Source: Chromohalobacter canadensis (GTDB lineage Bacteria > Pseudomonadota > Gammaproteobacteria > Pseudomonadales > Halomonadaceae). Taken from it: DNA of 64,000 nucleotides. The notes below the pieces were generated by a model. The model worked only from the letters and a program-made list of their open reading frames with translations, had not been told where the DNA came from and did not search any database. Numbering within the stretch: position 1 is the first letter of the stretch; every line of letters begins with the position of its first letter. Below are positions 8,861 through 18,354 of the stretch, piece by piece. A program made the position numbers and the translations under genes. The stretch covers positions 62,001 to 126,000 of the forward strand of contig NZ_JAJQJH010000001.1 in the NCBI RefSeq assembly GCF_029544075.1, read 5' to 3'.

Positions 8861-9535
8861 ATGGGAATACGCGATTGGCCGGAAGGCGAACGCCCGCGTG
8901 AAAAGTTGCTCACTCTGGGGGCGCCGGTGCTGTCGGATGCCGAGTTGCTGGCGATTTTTCTACGTGTGGGCGTGAAGGGGCGTTCGGCGGTGGACCTTGC
9001 ACGTGACCTGCTGGTCGCTTTCGGAGGGCTGCGGCCGTTGTTGGAGGCCGATCAGGCGCACTTTTGCGCGGAGCATGGTTTGGGCGAGGCCAAGTATGTG
9101 CAGCTTCAGGCCTCGCTGGAACTTTCTCGGCGGCACTTGGGGAGCTTGCTGGAACGTGGCGGTGCCCTGACCTCGCCGGCCTTGGTGCGTCAGTTCTTGA
9201 CCTCGCAGTTGCGTCACTTGCCCCATGAGGCGTTCGCGGCATTGTTTCTGGATACGCAGCACCGCGTGATTCGCTTCGAGACGCTCTCGGAAGGCACGCT
9301 CGACAGTGCATCTGTCTACCCGCGTGAGGTGTCGCGCCGGGCGCTGGCGCTCAATGCCGGGGCGTTGATCTTTGCTCATAACCACCCCTCGGGCGTGGCC
9401 GAGCCGAGCGACGCCGATCGTCGAATCACCCAGCGGCTCAAGGAGGCGTTGGGGCTGTTCGATATCCGTGTGCTGGATCATTTCGTCGTCGGCGATGGTG
9501 AGGTAATATCGTTTGCCGAACGCGGATGGCTTTGA
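8861..9535 (+). CDS. radC: RadC/JAB-domain protein
   Basis: Cytoplasmic protein of the RadC family, long called a DNA-repair protein although its biochemical role is unsettled. At 224 residues it matches E. coli RadC. An N-terminal helix-hairpin-helix region ([20 protein letters not shown]) is followed by a JAB/MPN metalloprotease-like domain whose metal-binding motif is visible as [14 protein letters not shown] near residue 170. The start is set by the ribosome binding site GAGGGG nine bases upstream. It stands before rpmB, rpmG and mutM, a gene order conserved in many gammaproteobacteria. Confidence 0.95.
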   Translation: MGIRDWPEGERPREKLLTLGAPVLSDAELLAIFLRVGVKGRSAVDLARDLLVAFGGLRPLLEADQAHFCAEHGLGEAKYVQLQASLELSRRHLGSLLERGGALTSPALVRQFLTSQLRHLPHEAFAALFLDTQHRVIRFETLSEGTLDSASVYPREVSRRALALNAGALIFAHNHPSGVAEPSDADRRITQRLKEALGLFDIRVLDHFVVGDGEVISFAERGWL

Positions 9536-9583
9536 GGCCGTGTCCGCGATGCCAGGCTGGCCGTCCGTCGAGCCTCCGCGAGC

Positions 9584-9612
9584 TTGCGGCAAGGCTTGAC
9601 GTCTGGTATAAA
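9584..9612 (+). promoter_or_regulatory. probable promoter of rpmB-rpmG
   Basis: TTGCGG (9584-9589), a 17-base spacer and an extended -10 TGG-TATAAA (9604-9612) lie about 95 bases ahead of rpmB. The -10 match is strong and the -35 match weak. Confidence 0.55.
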
Positions 9613-9705
9613 GTACGCCCTTTGAATCAGGGCAGAAGGCGGTAGCCTGCCATTCCCGGTTTGCCCGACAGGTTTTGAACAACTCGCCAGTGGTTGGAGG
9701 CTTCC

Positions 9706-9942
9706 ATGTCCCAAGTATGTCAGGTTACCGGCAAGCGCCCGGTGACTGGTAACAATGTTTCTCACTCCCAGCGGAGAACACGTCGTCGCTTCTTGCCGAA
9801 CTTGCACACCCATCGTTTCTGGGTGGAAGCCGAAAAGCGCTTCGTCAAGCTGCGCGTTTCCTCCAAGGGCATGCGCATCATCGACAAGAAGGGCATTGAA
9901 GAAGTGCTCAGCGATATCCGCAAGCGTGGTGATCGCGTCTAA
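9706..9942 (+). CDS. rpmB: 50S ribosomal protein L28
   Basis: Ribosomal large-subunit protein of 78 residues, the standard length. The start at 9706 gives [17 protein letters not shown], the family's usual N-terminus; a TTG twelve bases upstream would add four residues but overlaps the ribosome binding site GGAGG. The gene is followed 30 bases later by rpmG, and both end at the terminator at 10171-10196. Confidence 0.98.
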   Translation: MSQVCQVTGKRPVTGNNVSHSQRRTRRRFLPNLHTHRFWVEAEKRFVKLRVSSKGMRIIDKKGIEEVLSDIRKRGDRV

Positions 9943-9972
9943 ACAGCGCGTCCAAACAGGGAGTAACGAGTC

Positions 9973-10128
9973 ATGCGTGACAAGATCAAGATGGTGTCCA
10001 GCGCCGGAACCGGCCATTTCTACACCACCGACAAGAACAAGCGGAACACACCGGACAAGCTCGAAATGAAAAAATTCGACCCGGTCGTCCGCAAGCACGT
10101 GATGTACAAGGAAGCCAAGATCAAGTGA
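9973..10128 (+). CDS. rpmG: 50S ribosomal protein L33
   Basis: Ribosomal large-subunit protein of 51 residues beginning [19 protein letters not shown]. It is the zinc-free form of L33: the four zinc-binding cysteines of the other form are absent. It is the second gene of the rpmB-rpmG unit, with a GGAG-type ribosome binding site upstream, and is followed by a hairpin and then a strong terminator. Confidence 0.97.
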
Positions 10129-10147
10129 TTTTGGCCCTCCTTCGCCT

Positions 10148-10164
10148 CAGGTGACGTTCACCTG
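10148..10164. repeat. perfect short palindrome after rpmG
   Basis: CAGGTGA-CGT-TCACCTG, 7-base arms with a 3-base centre, lies between the rpmG stop and the terminator. It could fold as a first hairpin in the 3' untranslated region. Confidence 0.4.
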
Positions 10165-10170
10165 TCAGAA

Positions 10171-10196
10171 AAACCCGGGTCGCTCCGGGTTTTTTT
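10171..10196 (+). terminator. Rho-independent terminator of rpmB-rpmG
   Basis: Stem AAACCCGG/CCGGGTTT with a six-base loop followed by a run of seven or more T. It ends 31 bases before mutM. Confidence 0.88.
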
Positions 10197-10227
10197 ATGC
10201 CAGCAAGAAAGGTGGCGGGAGGCCAGT

Positions 10228-11043
10228 ATGCCCGAACTCCCCGAAGTCGAAACGACGCGTCGTGGTATTGCGCCCTATATAGAGGGGCGCGAGATTCGCG
10301 AGGTCATCGTGCGTCAGCCGCGCCTGCGCACCCCGGTGCCGGACGATCTGGCGGATATGCTCGTCGGTCAACGAGTTGGTACGTTAGGACGGCGAGCCAA
10401 GTATCTGCTCATGCCCGTCGGCACGCGTACCTTGTTATGGCATCTGGGAATGTCCGGTAGCCTGCGCGTGGCGCGTCTCGGCGATATGCCCAGAAAACAC
10501 GATCATGTCGATCTGGTCGTGGAGGATGGCGCGATCTTGCGTTATCACGACCCTCGGCGTTTCGGCTTCGTCGATTGGCTGCAGGGCTCGCCTCTCGATG
10601 ACTCGCGTTTGGCGCGTCTGGGCCCCGAGCCGTTGTCGCCGGATTTCGACGGCGATCGCCTCTATCGGCTTTCACGCAAGCGGCGCATTGCCGTCAAGCC
10701 GTTTCTGATGGATAACACCGTGGTGGTGGGGGTTGGCAATATCTACGCCAGCGAAGCGTTGTTCCTGGCTGGGATCGACCCTCGGCGTGCGGCGGGACGG
10801 ATCTCTCGCGAGCGCTATGAGCGCCTGGCCGAGGCGGCACGCGAGGTGCTGGCGGCAGCGATCACGCAGGGCGGCACGACGCTTCGCGACTTCGTCAGCG
10901 GCACCGGCGAGCCCGGTTATTTCGCTCAGCGCCTCAACGTTTATGGGCGGCAAGAAGCGCCCTGCCGGCGTTGCGGCGAGCTTCTACGCTTGGCTACGCT
11001 GGGGCAGCGGGCCAGCGTTTTTTGTCCCCACTGTCAGCGCTGA
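10228..11043 (+). CDS. mutM: formamidopyrimidine-DNA glycosylase MutM (Fpg)
   Basis: Removes 8-oxoguanine and formamidopyrimidines from DNA and cuts the abasic strand. The 271-residue protein starts MPELPEVET, with the catalytic Pro2 and Glu3 after removal of Met, has the conserved lysine in GRRAKYLL near residue 57, the helix-two-turn-helix region NIYASEALF, and a C-terminal four-cysteine zinc finger (CRRCGELL and CPHCQR). The ribosome binding site GGGAGG sets the start. In many relatives coaD follows mutM; here coaD is far away at 46096-46599. Confidence 0.97.
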   Translation: MPELPEVETTRRGIAPYIEGREIREVIVRQPRLRTPVPDDLADMLVGQRVGTLGRRAKYLLMPVGTRTLLWHLGMSGSLRVARLGDMPRKHDHVDLVVEDGAILRYHDPRRFGFVDWLQGSPLDDSRLARLGPEPLSPDFDGDRLYRLSRKRRIAVKPFLMDNTVVVGVGNIYASEALFLAGIDPRRAAGRISRERYERLAEAAREVLAAAITQGGTTLRDFVSGTGEPGYFAQRLNVYGRQEAPCRRCGELLRLATLGQRASVFCPHCQR

Positions 11044-11083
11044 GCGCTTCGCGCCGCGCGATATCTTTGCCAAGAGGTTTTCC

Positions 11084-12274
11084 GTGACCGAACGTCTACG
11101 CCTCAAGAAAAACGCCGATCGTCGTCTCAAGGCGGGCCATTTATGGCTCTATTCCAATGAGATCGACATCGCGACCACGCCGCTGAAGGATTTCGAGCAG
11201 GGCGCCCAGGCGGTCATCGAGGCCGCCAATGGCAAGCCGATGGGCATCGCTTACGTCAATCCGCACTCACTGATCTGCGCGCGTATCGTCTCGCGGGACG
11301 TCGATGTGCGTCTTGATCGTTCACTATTTGTCCACCGCTTCAAACAGGCGTTGAGCCTGCGCGAACGGATGTTCGCCAAGCCGTTCTATCGCCTGGTGTA
11401 TGGCGAGGGCGATCTATTACCGGGACTCATCGTTGATCGTTTCGATGACGTGTTGGTCGTGCAACTCAATACCGTGGGCATGGACCGGTTGCGTGACGAG
11501 ATTGTCGCCGCGCTCGAGAAGGTGCTAGCGCCGCGCGCCATCGTGTTCAAGAACGATTCCTCCGGGCGCCGCCAGGAAAAGCTCGGTGACGAGGTCGAGG
11601 TGGCCTACGGGGAGTTGCCTGACCAAGTGCTGCTCGAGGAAAACGGCGTGCGCTTCGTGGTGCCGGTGCTGGATGGCCAGAAAACCGGTTGGTTCTTTGA
11701 TCACCGCGCCAACCGGGCATGGCTCAATGGCCTGGTCGCCGGCAAGCGCGTGCTGGACGTGTTCAGCTATGTCGGTGGCTGGGGTGTTCAGGCGGCCGCG
11801 CATGGCGCTAGCGAGGTGCTGTGCGTGGACAGCTCCGCCCAGGCCTTGGAGCGTGTGGCCGAGAACGCCGCACTCAACGGCCTGGCCGAACAAGTGGCCG
11901 TCGGGGAGGGCGAGGCCTTTGAGGCATTGGCAGCCCTCAAGGCGGAAGGCGAGCAGTTCGATGTGATCGTGCTCGACCCGCCGGCTTTCATCAAGAAGCG
12001 CAAGGACATCCCCAACGGTGAGCGCGCCTATTCGCGGCTCAATCGTGAGGCGATTCGGCTACTGGGGCGCGACGGTATGCTGCTCTCGGCGTCGTGCTCG
12101 ATGCACTTGGCGCCAGAGCGATTGATGGAGTGCGTGCGAGGTGCGGTGCGCCATCAGGACCGTCACGGGCAGGTCATCTATCAAGGCCACCAGGGGCCGG
12201 ATCATCCCGTGCATCCCGCGATTCCCGAAACCGCTTACCTCAAGGCAATGGGGGTGCGGGTTTTCCGCAACTGA
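11084..12274 (+). CDS. rlmI: RlmI-type 23S rRNA (cytosine-5) methyltransferase
   Basis: SAM-dependent methyltransferase acting on a cytosine of 23S rRNA (C1962 in E. coli). I choose the GTG at 11084, with AGAGG eight bases before it, which gives 396 residues, the length of E. coli RlmI; longer forms of this frame overlap mutM. An N-terminal PUA RNA-binding domain (RLKAGHLWLYSNEI) is followed by a class I methyltransferase domain with motif I VLDVFSYVGGWG, motif II VLCVDSS, motif IV VIVLDPPAFIKKR and a cysteine in SASCSMH. It begins 40 bases after mutM and ends 2 bases before the next gene. Confidence 0.88.
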   Translation: MTERLRLKKNADRRLKAGHLWLYSNEIDIATTPLKDFEQGAQAVIEAANGKPMGIAYVNPHSLICARIVSRDVDVRLDRSLFVHRFKQALSLRERMFAKPFYRLVYGEGDLLPGLIVDRFDDVLVVQLNTVGMDRLRDEIVAALEKVLAPRAIVFKNDSSGRRQEKLGDEVEVAYGELPDQVLLEENGVRFVVPVLDGQKTGWFFDHRANRAWLNGLVAGKRVLDVFSYVGGWGVQAAAHGASEVLCVDSSAQALERVAENAALNGLAEQVAVGEGEAFEALAALKAEGEQFDVIVLDPPAFIKKRKDIPNGERAYSRLNREAIRLLGRDGMLLSASCSMHLAPERLMECVRGAVRHQDRHGQVIYQGHQGPDHPVHPAIPETAYLKAMGVRVFRN

Positions 12275-12276
12275 GC

Positions 12277-12600
12277 ATGACGTTGGATAGCGTTCTCGTC
12301 TTTCGCCATCCCAACGCGTTGCTGGTCAATCACGTGCACAACGTGCTGGCCAGCGCCGGGTTGGTGCCCGTGCTGCGCAACATGACGCTTGGTGGTGGCG
12401 CCGGTGAACTGCCGCCCGGTGAATGCGAACCGGAGGTTTGGGTACCGGTGGGGCATCGTCAACGCGCCGAGGCATTGGTTGATGAGGCCCTCAATGGCCC
12501 CGTCGAAGATTGCCCGAACTGGCGTTGCCCTGCTTGTGGTGAATGGCTGGAAGGCGTCTTCGATACCTGCTGGCAGTGTGGCCAGGCACGCCCCGTCTGA
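12277..12600 (+). CDS. DUF2007 domain protein with zinc ribbon
   Basis: Uncharacterised 107-residue cytoplasmic protein. Residues 1-70 resemble the DUF2007 fold (often named putative signal-transducing protein, with no proven role), and residues 78-105 hold two CxxC pairs (CPACGEWL and CWQCG) that should bind zinc. The ATG at 12277 follows the rlmI stop by two bases, so it is the last gene of that unit. Larger upstream extensions overlap rlmI and are not favoured. Confidence 0.8.
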   Translation: MTLDSVLVFRHPNALLVNHVHNVLASAGLVPVLRNMTLGGGAGELPPGECEPEVWVPVGHRQRAEALVDEALNGPVEDCPNWRCPACGEWLEGVFDTCWQCGQARPV

Positions 12601-12670
12601 GGCGATCAGGGTATGTATGGTATGGCCGGCGTAAATCGTCCGGTCATAGGTGCTGAAAGCGTAAAGTTTT

Positions 12671-12692
12671 CTATAAAAGCGTTGCTTTATAG
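12671..12692. promoter_or_regulatory. palindrome upstream of alanine dehydrogenase
   Basis: CTATAAAAGC and GCTTTATAG flank a GTT centre; apart from one extra A the arms are complementary. The element is 106 bases before the ald start and AT-rich amid GC-rich DNA, so an operator (for example for an Lrp/AsnC-type regulator) is plausible but unproven. Confidence 0.4.
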
Positions 12693-12797
12693 CACGTCAT
12701 CCCGTTTTGTCTTCTCCCTCCCTCCGATTCCTGTGCGTGTGCTGTAATGAATAGTTGTTGAGCCTATTTTGTAGACATTCGCGGAAGTGGAGGCGCC

Positions 12798-13913
12798 ATG
12801 AAGATCGCCATACCCAAGGAAATCAAGAATCATGAGTATCGTGTCGCCTTGACGCCAAGTGTGGTGCGCGAGCTTGTGGTACGCGGGCATCGCGTGGCAG
12901 TACAGGCATCGGCAGGCGAAGGGGCCGGCTTCCCTGATGCGGAGTATGAGGCGTCAGGGGCGCGTATCGAGCAAGATCTTGACGCGCTCTGGGACAACGC
13001 CGAGTTGATCGTCAAGGTGAAGGAGCCACAGCCGGAGGAGGTCAAGCGCCTCAAGCCGAGCCATACGCTTTTTACCTACCTGCATTTGGCCGCCGAGGAG
13101 TCGCTGACACGGGGGCTGATGGACAGCGAAGCTACCTGCATCGCTTACGAGACGATCACCGACGAAGAAGGCGGTTTGCCGCTTTTGGCACCGATGAGTC
13201 GCGTCGCCGGCCGCATGGCCATCCAGGCCGGTGCGCATAGCCTGGAAAAGGCGCAAGGCGGTGCTGGTATTCTGATTCCCGGGGTGCCCGGTGTGCCGCC
13301 GGCCAAGGTCACCGTGATTGGCGGTGGCGTGGTCGGGGAGAACGCCGCGCGCATGGCGCTGGGGCTGGGTGCGGATGTCACCGTGCTCGACAAGTCGCTG
13401 GAGCGGCTGGAAGTGCTCGACCATCGCTATCAAGGGCGTTTGAATACCGTGTACTCGACGGCGGATGCCTTGGAAACGGCGGCCCGCGAGTCGGATATCG
13501 TCGTCGGAGCGGTGCTAGTGCCAGGTGCGCAGGCGCCCAAATTGATCACCCGCAAGATGCTTGGTGATATGCGTCCGGGTAGTGTGCTGGTGGACGTGGC
13601 CATCGATCAGGGCGGCTGCTTCGAGACGAGTCGCGCGACGACCCATGCCGATCCTACCTATGTCGTGGATGGTGTGGTGCACTACTGCGTCGCCAACATG
13701 CCGGGCGCCGTGGCGCGCACCTCCACCCAAGCGTTGACCAATGCCACCTTGCCGTTCGTGCTGGCATTGGCCGACAAAGGGTGGCAAGGCGCCCTGGCGG
13801 AGGATCCTCACTTCCTCGAGGGGCTCAACGTGCATGCCGGTCACATCACGCATTCGGCGGTAGCCCGGGCATTTGGCCTGGATGCGGTCGACCCCAAGAG
13901 CCTGATGGCATAG
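12798..13913 (+). CDS. ald: alanine dehydrogenase
   Basis: NAD-dependent oxidative deamination of L-alanine to pyruvate and ammonia, usable for alanine catabolism or ammonium assimilation. The 371-residue protein matches the family length and starts MKIAIPKEIKNHEYRVAL. The substrate-binding lysine is in VKVKEPQ (residue about 75), the catalytic histidine in YLHLA (about 96), and the Rossmann motif is VIGGGVVGENA (about 173-183). It follows 197 non-coding bases with an AT-rich palindrome, and a terminator-like hairpin (13923-13965) follows its stop. Confidence 0.95.
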   Translation: MKIAIPKEIKNHEYRVALTPSVVRELVVRGHRVAVQASAGEGAGFPDAEYEASGARIEQDLDALWDNAELIVKVKEPQPEEVKRLKPSHTLFTYLHLAAEESLTRGLMDSEATCIAYETITDEEGGLPLLAPMSRVAGRMAIQAGAHSLEKAQGGAGILIPGVPGVPPAKVTVIGGGVVGENAARMALGLGADVTVLDKSLERLEVLDHRYQGRLNTVYSTADALETAARESDIVVGAVLVPGAQAPKLITRKMLGDMRPGSVLVDVAIDQGGCFETSRATTHADPTYVVDGVVHYCVANMPGAVARTSTQALTNATLPFVLALADKGWQGALAEDPHFLEGLNVHAGHITHSAVARAFGLDAVDPKSLMA

Positions 13914-13922
13914 CGATGGACC

Positions 13923-13965
13923 ACGACGTTCCGGCTGGGCCCGGTCGCCTTGGCCGGGACGTCGT
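13923..13965 (+). terminator. terminator-like hairpin after ald
   Basis: Arms ACGACGTTCCGGC (13923-13935) and GCCGGGACGTCGT (13953-13965) pair over 13 positions with one G-U. No strong T run follows, so termination efficiency is uncertain. Confidence 0.45.
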
Positions 13966-14012
13966 TGTACACTGGGCGGATTCTCATATTTCGTTGCGAT
14001 CAGCCCAATTTC

Positions 14013-15026
14013 ATGACCAAGACACGCGTTCTGACCGGCATTACCACCACCGGTACCCCGCATCTCGGCAACTATGTCGGGGCCATCAAACCGGCCATCG
14101 AGGCCAGCCAGCGTCCCGATGTGGACTCCTTCTATTTCCTCGCTGACCTGCATGCGTTGATCAAGTGTCAGGATCCTAAGCGCGTGCAGCAATCGCGCCT
14201 GGAAATCGCCGCCACTTGGCTTGCGCTGGGTCTGGATACCGACAACGCCGTTTTCTACCGCCAGTCGGACATTCCCGAGATCCCCGAGCTGACCTGGATG
14301 CTGTCCTGCATCTGTGCCAAGGGGCTGATGAACCGTGCCCATGCCTACAAGGCGGCGGTGGCCGAGAACGAAGAGCTCGGTCATCAGGATATGGATAAGG
14401 GCGTGAGCATGGGGCTGTTCGGCTATCCGGTGCTGATGGCGGCGGACATCCTGATGTTCAATGCCAATAAAGTGCCAGTGGGGCGCGACCAGATCCAGCA
14501 TATCGAGATGGCGCGCGACATGGGCGGGCGTTTCAACCATCTCTACAAGGGCCAGTATTTCACGCTGCCCGAGGCGGTAGTCGACGACAAGGTCGAAGTA
14601 CTCAATGGGCTCGACGGCCGTAAGATGTCCAAGAGCTACAACAACACCATCCCGCTGTTCGTCTCGGAAAAAAAGCTCCAGAAGCTGGTGCGCAAGATCA
14701 AGACCAACTCCCTGGAGCCCGGCGAGCCTAAGGATCCCGATAGCTGCACGCTGTTCCAGATCTTCTCGGCGTTTGCCTCTGCAGAAGAGACCGCCACCAT
14801 GCGGATTGACTACGAGAACGGCATCGGCTGGGGCGAGGCCAAGGACCGGGTCTTCGAATACCTCAACGCACACCTGCGTGAACCCCGCGAGCGGTATAAC
14901 GCCCTGCTTGAAGATCCCGGGCATATCGAGAGCGTGCTCAAGCAGGGCGCCGAAAAGGCACGCGCCGAGGCGCAACCCCTCATGGAGCGCGTGCGCGAGG
15001 TCGTTGGCTTGGGGCGTTTCGTATAA
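14013..15026 (+). CDS. trpS: tryptophanyl-tRNA synthetase
   Basis: Charges tRNA-Trp with tryptophan. The ATG at 14013 gives 337 residues, in the usual bacterial range, and begins [20 protein letters not shown], with the class I HIGH-like motif TPHLGN at 15-20; KMSKS is at 204-208. A longer frame from 13950 adds 21 residues without family similarity. The ribosome binding site is weak. A strong terminator (15061-15095) follows. Confidence 0.95.
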   Translation: MTKTRVLTGITTTGTPHLGNYVGAIKPAIEASQRPDVDSFYFLADLHALIKCQDPKRVQQSRLEIAATWLALGLDTDNAVFYRQSDIPEIPELTWMLSCICAKGLMNRAHAYKAAVAENEELGHQDMDKGVSMGLFGYPVLMAADILMFNANKVPVGRDQIQHIEMARDMGGRFNHLYKGQYFTLPEAVVDDKVEVLNGLDGRKMSKSYNNTIPLFVSEKKLQKLVRKIKTNSLEPGEPKDPDSCTLFQIFSAFASAEETATMRIDYENGIGWGEAKDRVFEYLNAHLREPRERYNALLEDPGHIESVLKQGAEKARAEAQPLMERVREVVGLGRFV

Positions 15027-15060
15027 CACCTGATTTGCTCTTCTTCTCGGCGCATTCTGC

Positions 15061-15095
15061 CAAGGCCCGTGTCTCACGACACGGGCCTTGTTTTA
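15061..15095 (+). terminator. Rho-independent terminator of trpS
   Basis: A perfect 12-base-pair stem, CAAGGCCCGTGT with ACACGGGCCTTG, a six-base loop and TTTTAT after it. Confidence 0.88.
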
Positions 15096-15201
15096 TATTG
15101 CTAAACGCTATAGCGGGAATGTGTTTTATGAATTTTTAAAAGGGTTGGGCAGGCACTAAGATAGGCAACAGTTTCCATTCGAACGATGACAGGAGGTTGC
15201 G

Positions 15202-16425
15202 ATGCCTGACGCATCCAGTGTTTCGTCCGCTTCGCCGATGCCTCGTCGCGGCGTACCGCCGTTGGCATTGGCGGCGGCGATAGTCTTGCTCCTGGGCGCC
15301 CTGGCCGTGGGCACGGCCTTCGGGGCCGCCACGGGATTGCTCATGATTGTCGGGGGTGCCTTTGGTATGGTGCTTTATCACGCCGCCTTTGGTTTCACCT
15401 CGGCATGGCGTGTGTTCATTACCGAGCGTCGCGGACGTGGCCTGCGTGCACAGATGGTTATGTTGGCCTTGGCGGTGGTGCTGTTCTTCCCTGCGTTGGG
15501 GGCGGGCACCTTGTTTGGCACGCCGGTGTCCGGCTATATCGCACCCATTGGGGTATCGGTCCTGGTCGGTGCGTTCCTGTTCGGGTTGGGCATGCAACTC
15601 GGCGGTGGCTGCGCCTCGGGAACCCTATTCACGGTGGGCGGCGGTAACGCGCGCATGGTGATTACCCTGGTGTTCTTCATCGTCGGCTCTTTGGTCGGCA
15701 CGGCGCATTTTGCCTGGTGGCAGACATGGCCGGCGTTCCAGCCGACATCACTGCATGGCGTGTTCGGCGTGGGCGGCGGTATCGTCATGAGCCTAGCGTT
15801 GTTCGCCGGGATCGCGGCGTTGACGGTGGCCATGGAGAAGCGCCGGCACGGTCAGCTCGAGCGTGCGCCGCAGGTCGAGGCCGGTCGCTCGCGTTGGCTG
15901 CAAGGTCCCTGGCCGTTATTAGCCGGTGCGGTGGGGTTGGCGGTGCTCAATTTCATCACGCTGGCGCTCGCCGGACGCCCATGGGGCATTACCTCGGCAT
16001 TCGCGCTGTGGGGCGCCAAGGGCTTCGAAGCCTTGGGCGGCGATGTCAGCGGTTGGGGGTATTGGCAGGCGGCCGGCAATGAGGCGTCCTTGAACGCCAA
16101 TGTCTGGAGCGATATCACCACGGTCATGAACGTGGGGATTATCTTGGGGGCGATGGCCGCCGCGGCGCTGGCAGGCCGTTTCGCGCCGAAGTTTCGCATT
16201 CCGCTACGTTCCGTGGTGGCGGCGGCCATCGGTGGGTTCCTGCTGGGTTATGGGGCGCGCCTCGCGTTTGGCTGCAACATCGGCGCCTATTTCGGCGGTA
16301 TTGCCTCGGGTAGTTTGCATGGCTGGCTATGGCTGATCGCGGCCTTCGCCGGGAATATGCTGGGCGTGCGGCTACGCCCGTGGTTCTTCTCGGGACCGGC
16401 CCGCCCCGTGTCCCGCAGTGGCTGA
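15202..16425 (+). CDS. YeeE/YedE family membrane transporter (sulfur compound uptake, TsuA-like)
   Basis: Inner-membrane protein of 407 residues with about nine to eleven hydrophobic segments in two similar halves. Each half carries the family's conserved cysteine motif: GCASG with Cys137 and GCNIG with Cys358. In TsuA of Spirochaeta such cysteines pass thiosulfate through the membrane; here the substrate is inferred as thiosulfate or another sulfur species. No tusA-like gene is next to it. The start is fixed by the consensus ribosome binding site AGGAGG six bases upstream. It is a single-gene unit between the trpS terminator and maeA. Confidence 0.85.
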   Translation: MPDASSVSSASPMPRRGVPPLALAAAIVLLLGALAVGTAFGAATGLLMIVGGAFGMVLYHAAFGFTSAWRVFITERRGRGLRAQMVMLALAVVLFFPALGAGTLFGTPVSGYIAPIGVSVLVGAFLFGLGMQLGGGCASGTLFTVGGGNARMVITLVFFIVGSLVGTAHFAWWQTWPAFQPTSLHGVFGVGGGIVMSLALFAGIAALTVAMEKRRHGQLERAPQVEAGRSRWLQGPWPLLAGAVGLAVLNFITLALAGRPWGITSAFALWGAKGFEALGGDVSGWGYWQAAGNEASLNANVWSDITTVMNVGIILGAMAAAALAGRFAPKFRIPLRSVVAAAIGGFLLGYGARLAFGCNIGAYFGGIASGSLHGWLWLIAAFAGNMLGVRLRPWFFSGPARPVSRSG

Positions 16426-16453
16426 GCCATATAAACGACACACGCAAAGATGC

Positions 16454-16475
16454 ACGGCGTCCCTCGGGGCGCCGT
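16454..16475. repeat. imperfect hairpin between the YeeE gene and maeA
   Basis: ACGGCGTCCC and GGGGCGCCGT pair over ten positions with one G-U and a two-base loop. No T run follows, so it is a weak terminator candidate for the upstream transporter gene. Confidence 0.35.
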
Positions 16476-16510
16476 ACGTCGTTGTGGCGTGCGCGGGTGG
16501 CAAGGTGGCG

Positions 16511-16519
16511 TGATATAGT
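16511..16519 (+). promoter_or_regulatory. extended -10 promoter element of maeA
   Basis: TGATATAGT matches the extended -10 pattern TGn-TATAAT with one mismatch, 60 bases before the maeA start. No clear -35 hexamer is seen at the right distance. Confidence 0.4.
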
Positions 16520-16579
16520 GAAGCTCGAGCCGTGCGGAGTCTCTGGGCTCCGAGTTCCGTCACCTGCGTGAGGCAAACG

Positions 16580-18265
16580 ATGAGCGAAACATCCAAGCGT
16601 CCCCTTTATATTCCTTATGCCGGCCCCTCACTGCTGGAGATGCCGCTACTCAATAAGGGCAGCGCCTTTACCAGCGAAGAGCGTGTCGAGTTCAATTTGG
16701 TGGGCTTGTTGCCGCAGAATGTCGAGAGCATCGAAGAGCAACTCGAGCGCGCTTATCACCAGTACACTCTGTGTCAGAACAACCTCGACAAACACATTTA
16801 TCTGCGGGCGATTCAGGACGACAACGAGACGCTGTTCTTCCGTCTACTGGAAGAGCATCTCGAGGAAATGCTGCCGATCATTTATACCCCCACGGTGGGG
16901 GAGGCATGCGAAGAGTTCTCCAATATCTACCGCAACCACCGCGGACTCTTCATTTCGTATCCGGATCGTCACCGCATGGACGATATCCTGCGTAGTGCCA
17001 CCAAGGACAAGGTGCGCGTGATCGTGGCCACCGACGGTGAGCGTATCCTGGGGCTGGGCGATCAGGGTATTGGCGGCATGGGTATTCCCATCGGCAAGCT
17101 GTCGCTTTATACCGCTTGTGGCGGCATCAGCCCGGCTTACACATTGCCTATAGTGCTCGATGTGGGCACCAACAATCAGAAACTGCTCGACGACCCCATG
17201 TACATGGGCTGGCGCCACCCGCGGGTCAGTCAGGAAGAGTACGACGAGTTCATCGGCATGTTCATGGAGGCGCTGCAACGTCGCTGGCCTAACGTGCTGT
17301 TGCAATTTGAGGATTTCGCCCAGACCAACGCCATGCCGTTGCTCGAGCGTTATCGCGATCAGCTGTGTTGCTTCAACGACGATATCCAGGGCACGGCGGC
17401 GGTGTGTGTGGGCACGCTGCTGGCGGCCTGCAAGACCAAGGGCGAGGCGCTCAAGGATCAGACCATCGCGTTTCTCGGGGCCGGCTCGGCGGGCTGCGGT
17501 ATCGCCGAGCAGATCGTCGTGGCGATGACCATGGAAGGGCTGAGCGAGGCCGAAGCGCGCCGCCGTGTCTATATGGTCGACCGTTTCGGATTGCTGACGA
17601 GTGACATGGAAGGGCTCTACGATTTCCAGCAGCGCCTGGCGCATGAGACCGCCACCTTGAGCGATTGGGATACCCAGGCACGCGACCTGCTCGACGTGGT
17701 GCGCAATGCCAAGCCAAGCGTGTTGATCGGGGTCTCCGGTCAGAGCGGCTTGTTCACCGAGGAGGTGATCAAGACGCTGCACGCTGGCTGTGCCCAGCCG
17801 CTGGTAATGCCGCTTTCCAACCCGACATCCAAGGTTGAGGCTGTCCCCCAAGATCTTCTCGACTGGACCCAAGGCGAAGCGCTGGTGGCGACGGGCAGCC
17901 CCTTCCCGCCGGTACGCGTCGGCGAGCGTGACGTGGCGATCGCCCAGTGCAACAACGCCTATATCTTCCCAGGCATTGGCCTTGGGGTCGTGGCAACCAA
18001 CGCCTCCCGTGTTACCGACAAGATGCTGATGGCGGCTTCCAATGCGTTGGCCCAGGGCGCGCCTATCGTCAAGACCGGCAAGGGCGCTCTTTTGCCGTCA
18101 TTGGGTGACATCCGCGAGATCAGCAAGGATATCGCCTTCGCCGTCGCCAAGCAGGCGCAGGAGGAGAACGTCGCGCTGTCTTCCAGTGATGAAGCGCTGT
18201 GGGACGCCATCGAGCGTCACTTCTGGTATCCGCGCTATCGCACCTATCGGCGCCGCGCCTTCTAA
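16580..18265 (+). CDS. maeA: NAD-dependent malic enzyme
   Basis: Oxidative decarboxylation of malate to pyruvate with NAD. The ATG at 16580 gives 561 residues (E. coli MaeA 565) and a typical start, [20 protein letters not shown]. Visible are the malic signature [11 protein letters not shown] with metal-binding aspartates, the NAD-binding motif [13 protein letters not shown], and [20 protein letters not shown] lies seven bases before the start. It ends convergently to acnA with a shared terminator (18290-18326). The NAD specificity is inferred from closeness to MaeA. Confidence 0.93.
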   Translation: MSETSKRPLYIPYAGPSLLEMPLLNKGSAFTSEERVEFNLVGLLPQNVESIEEQLERAYHQYTLCQNNLDKHIYLRAIQDDNETLFFRLLEEHLEEMLPIIYTPTVGEACEEFSNIYRNHRGLFISYPDRHRMDDILRSATKDKVRVIVATDGERILGLGDQGIGGMGIPIGKLSLYTACGGISPAYTLPIVLDVGTNNQKLLDDPMYMGWRHPRVSQEEYDEFIGMFMEALQRRWPNVLLQFEDFAQTNAMPLLERYRDQLCCFNDDIQGTAAVCVGTLLAACKTKGEALKDQTIAFLGAGSAGCGIAEQIVVAMTMEGLSEAEARRRVYMVDRFGLLTSDMEGLYDFQQRLAHETATLSDWDTQARDLLDVVRNAKPSVLIGVSGQSGLFTEEVIKTLHAGCAQPLVMPLSNPTSKVEAVPQDLLDWTQGEALVATGSPFPPVRVGERDVAIAQCNNAYIFPGIGLGVVATNASRVTDKMLMAASNALAQGAPIVKTGKGALLPSLGDIREISKDIAFAVAKQAQEENVALSSSDEALWDAIERHFWYPRYRTYRRRAF

Positions 18266-18289
18266 AGGCACGCCTCTCGACCCATCGAC

Positions 18290-18326
18290 AAAAAAACACC
18301 CCGCCGGCCATGCCGACGGGGTGTTT
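18290..18326. terminator. bidirectional terminator between maeA and acnA
   Basis: Arms AAACACCCCG (18294-18303) and CGGGGTGTTT (18317-18326). On the minus strand it ends in seven T, a good terminator for acnA; on the plus strand only GTGTTTC follows, weaker for maeA. Confidence 0.82.
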
Positions 18327-18354
18327 CTCATAGCGCTAGTTCAGCGTGGAACGA

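Noticed and set aside
13515-15077. Minus-strand open frame of 520 codons opposite ald and trpS
   Set aside because: Antisense to confident genes, no recognisable motif, and it runs through the trpS terminator region.
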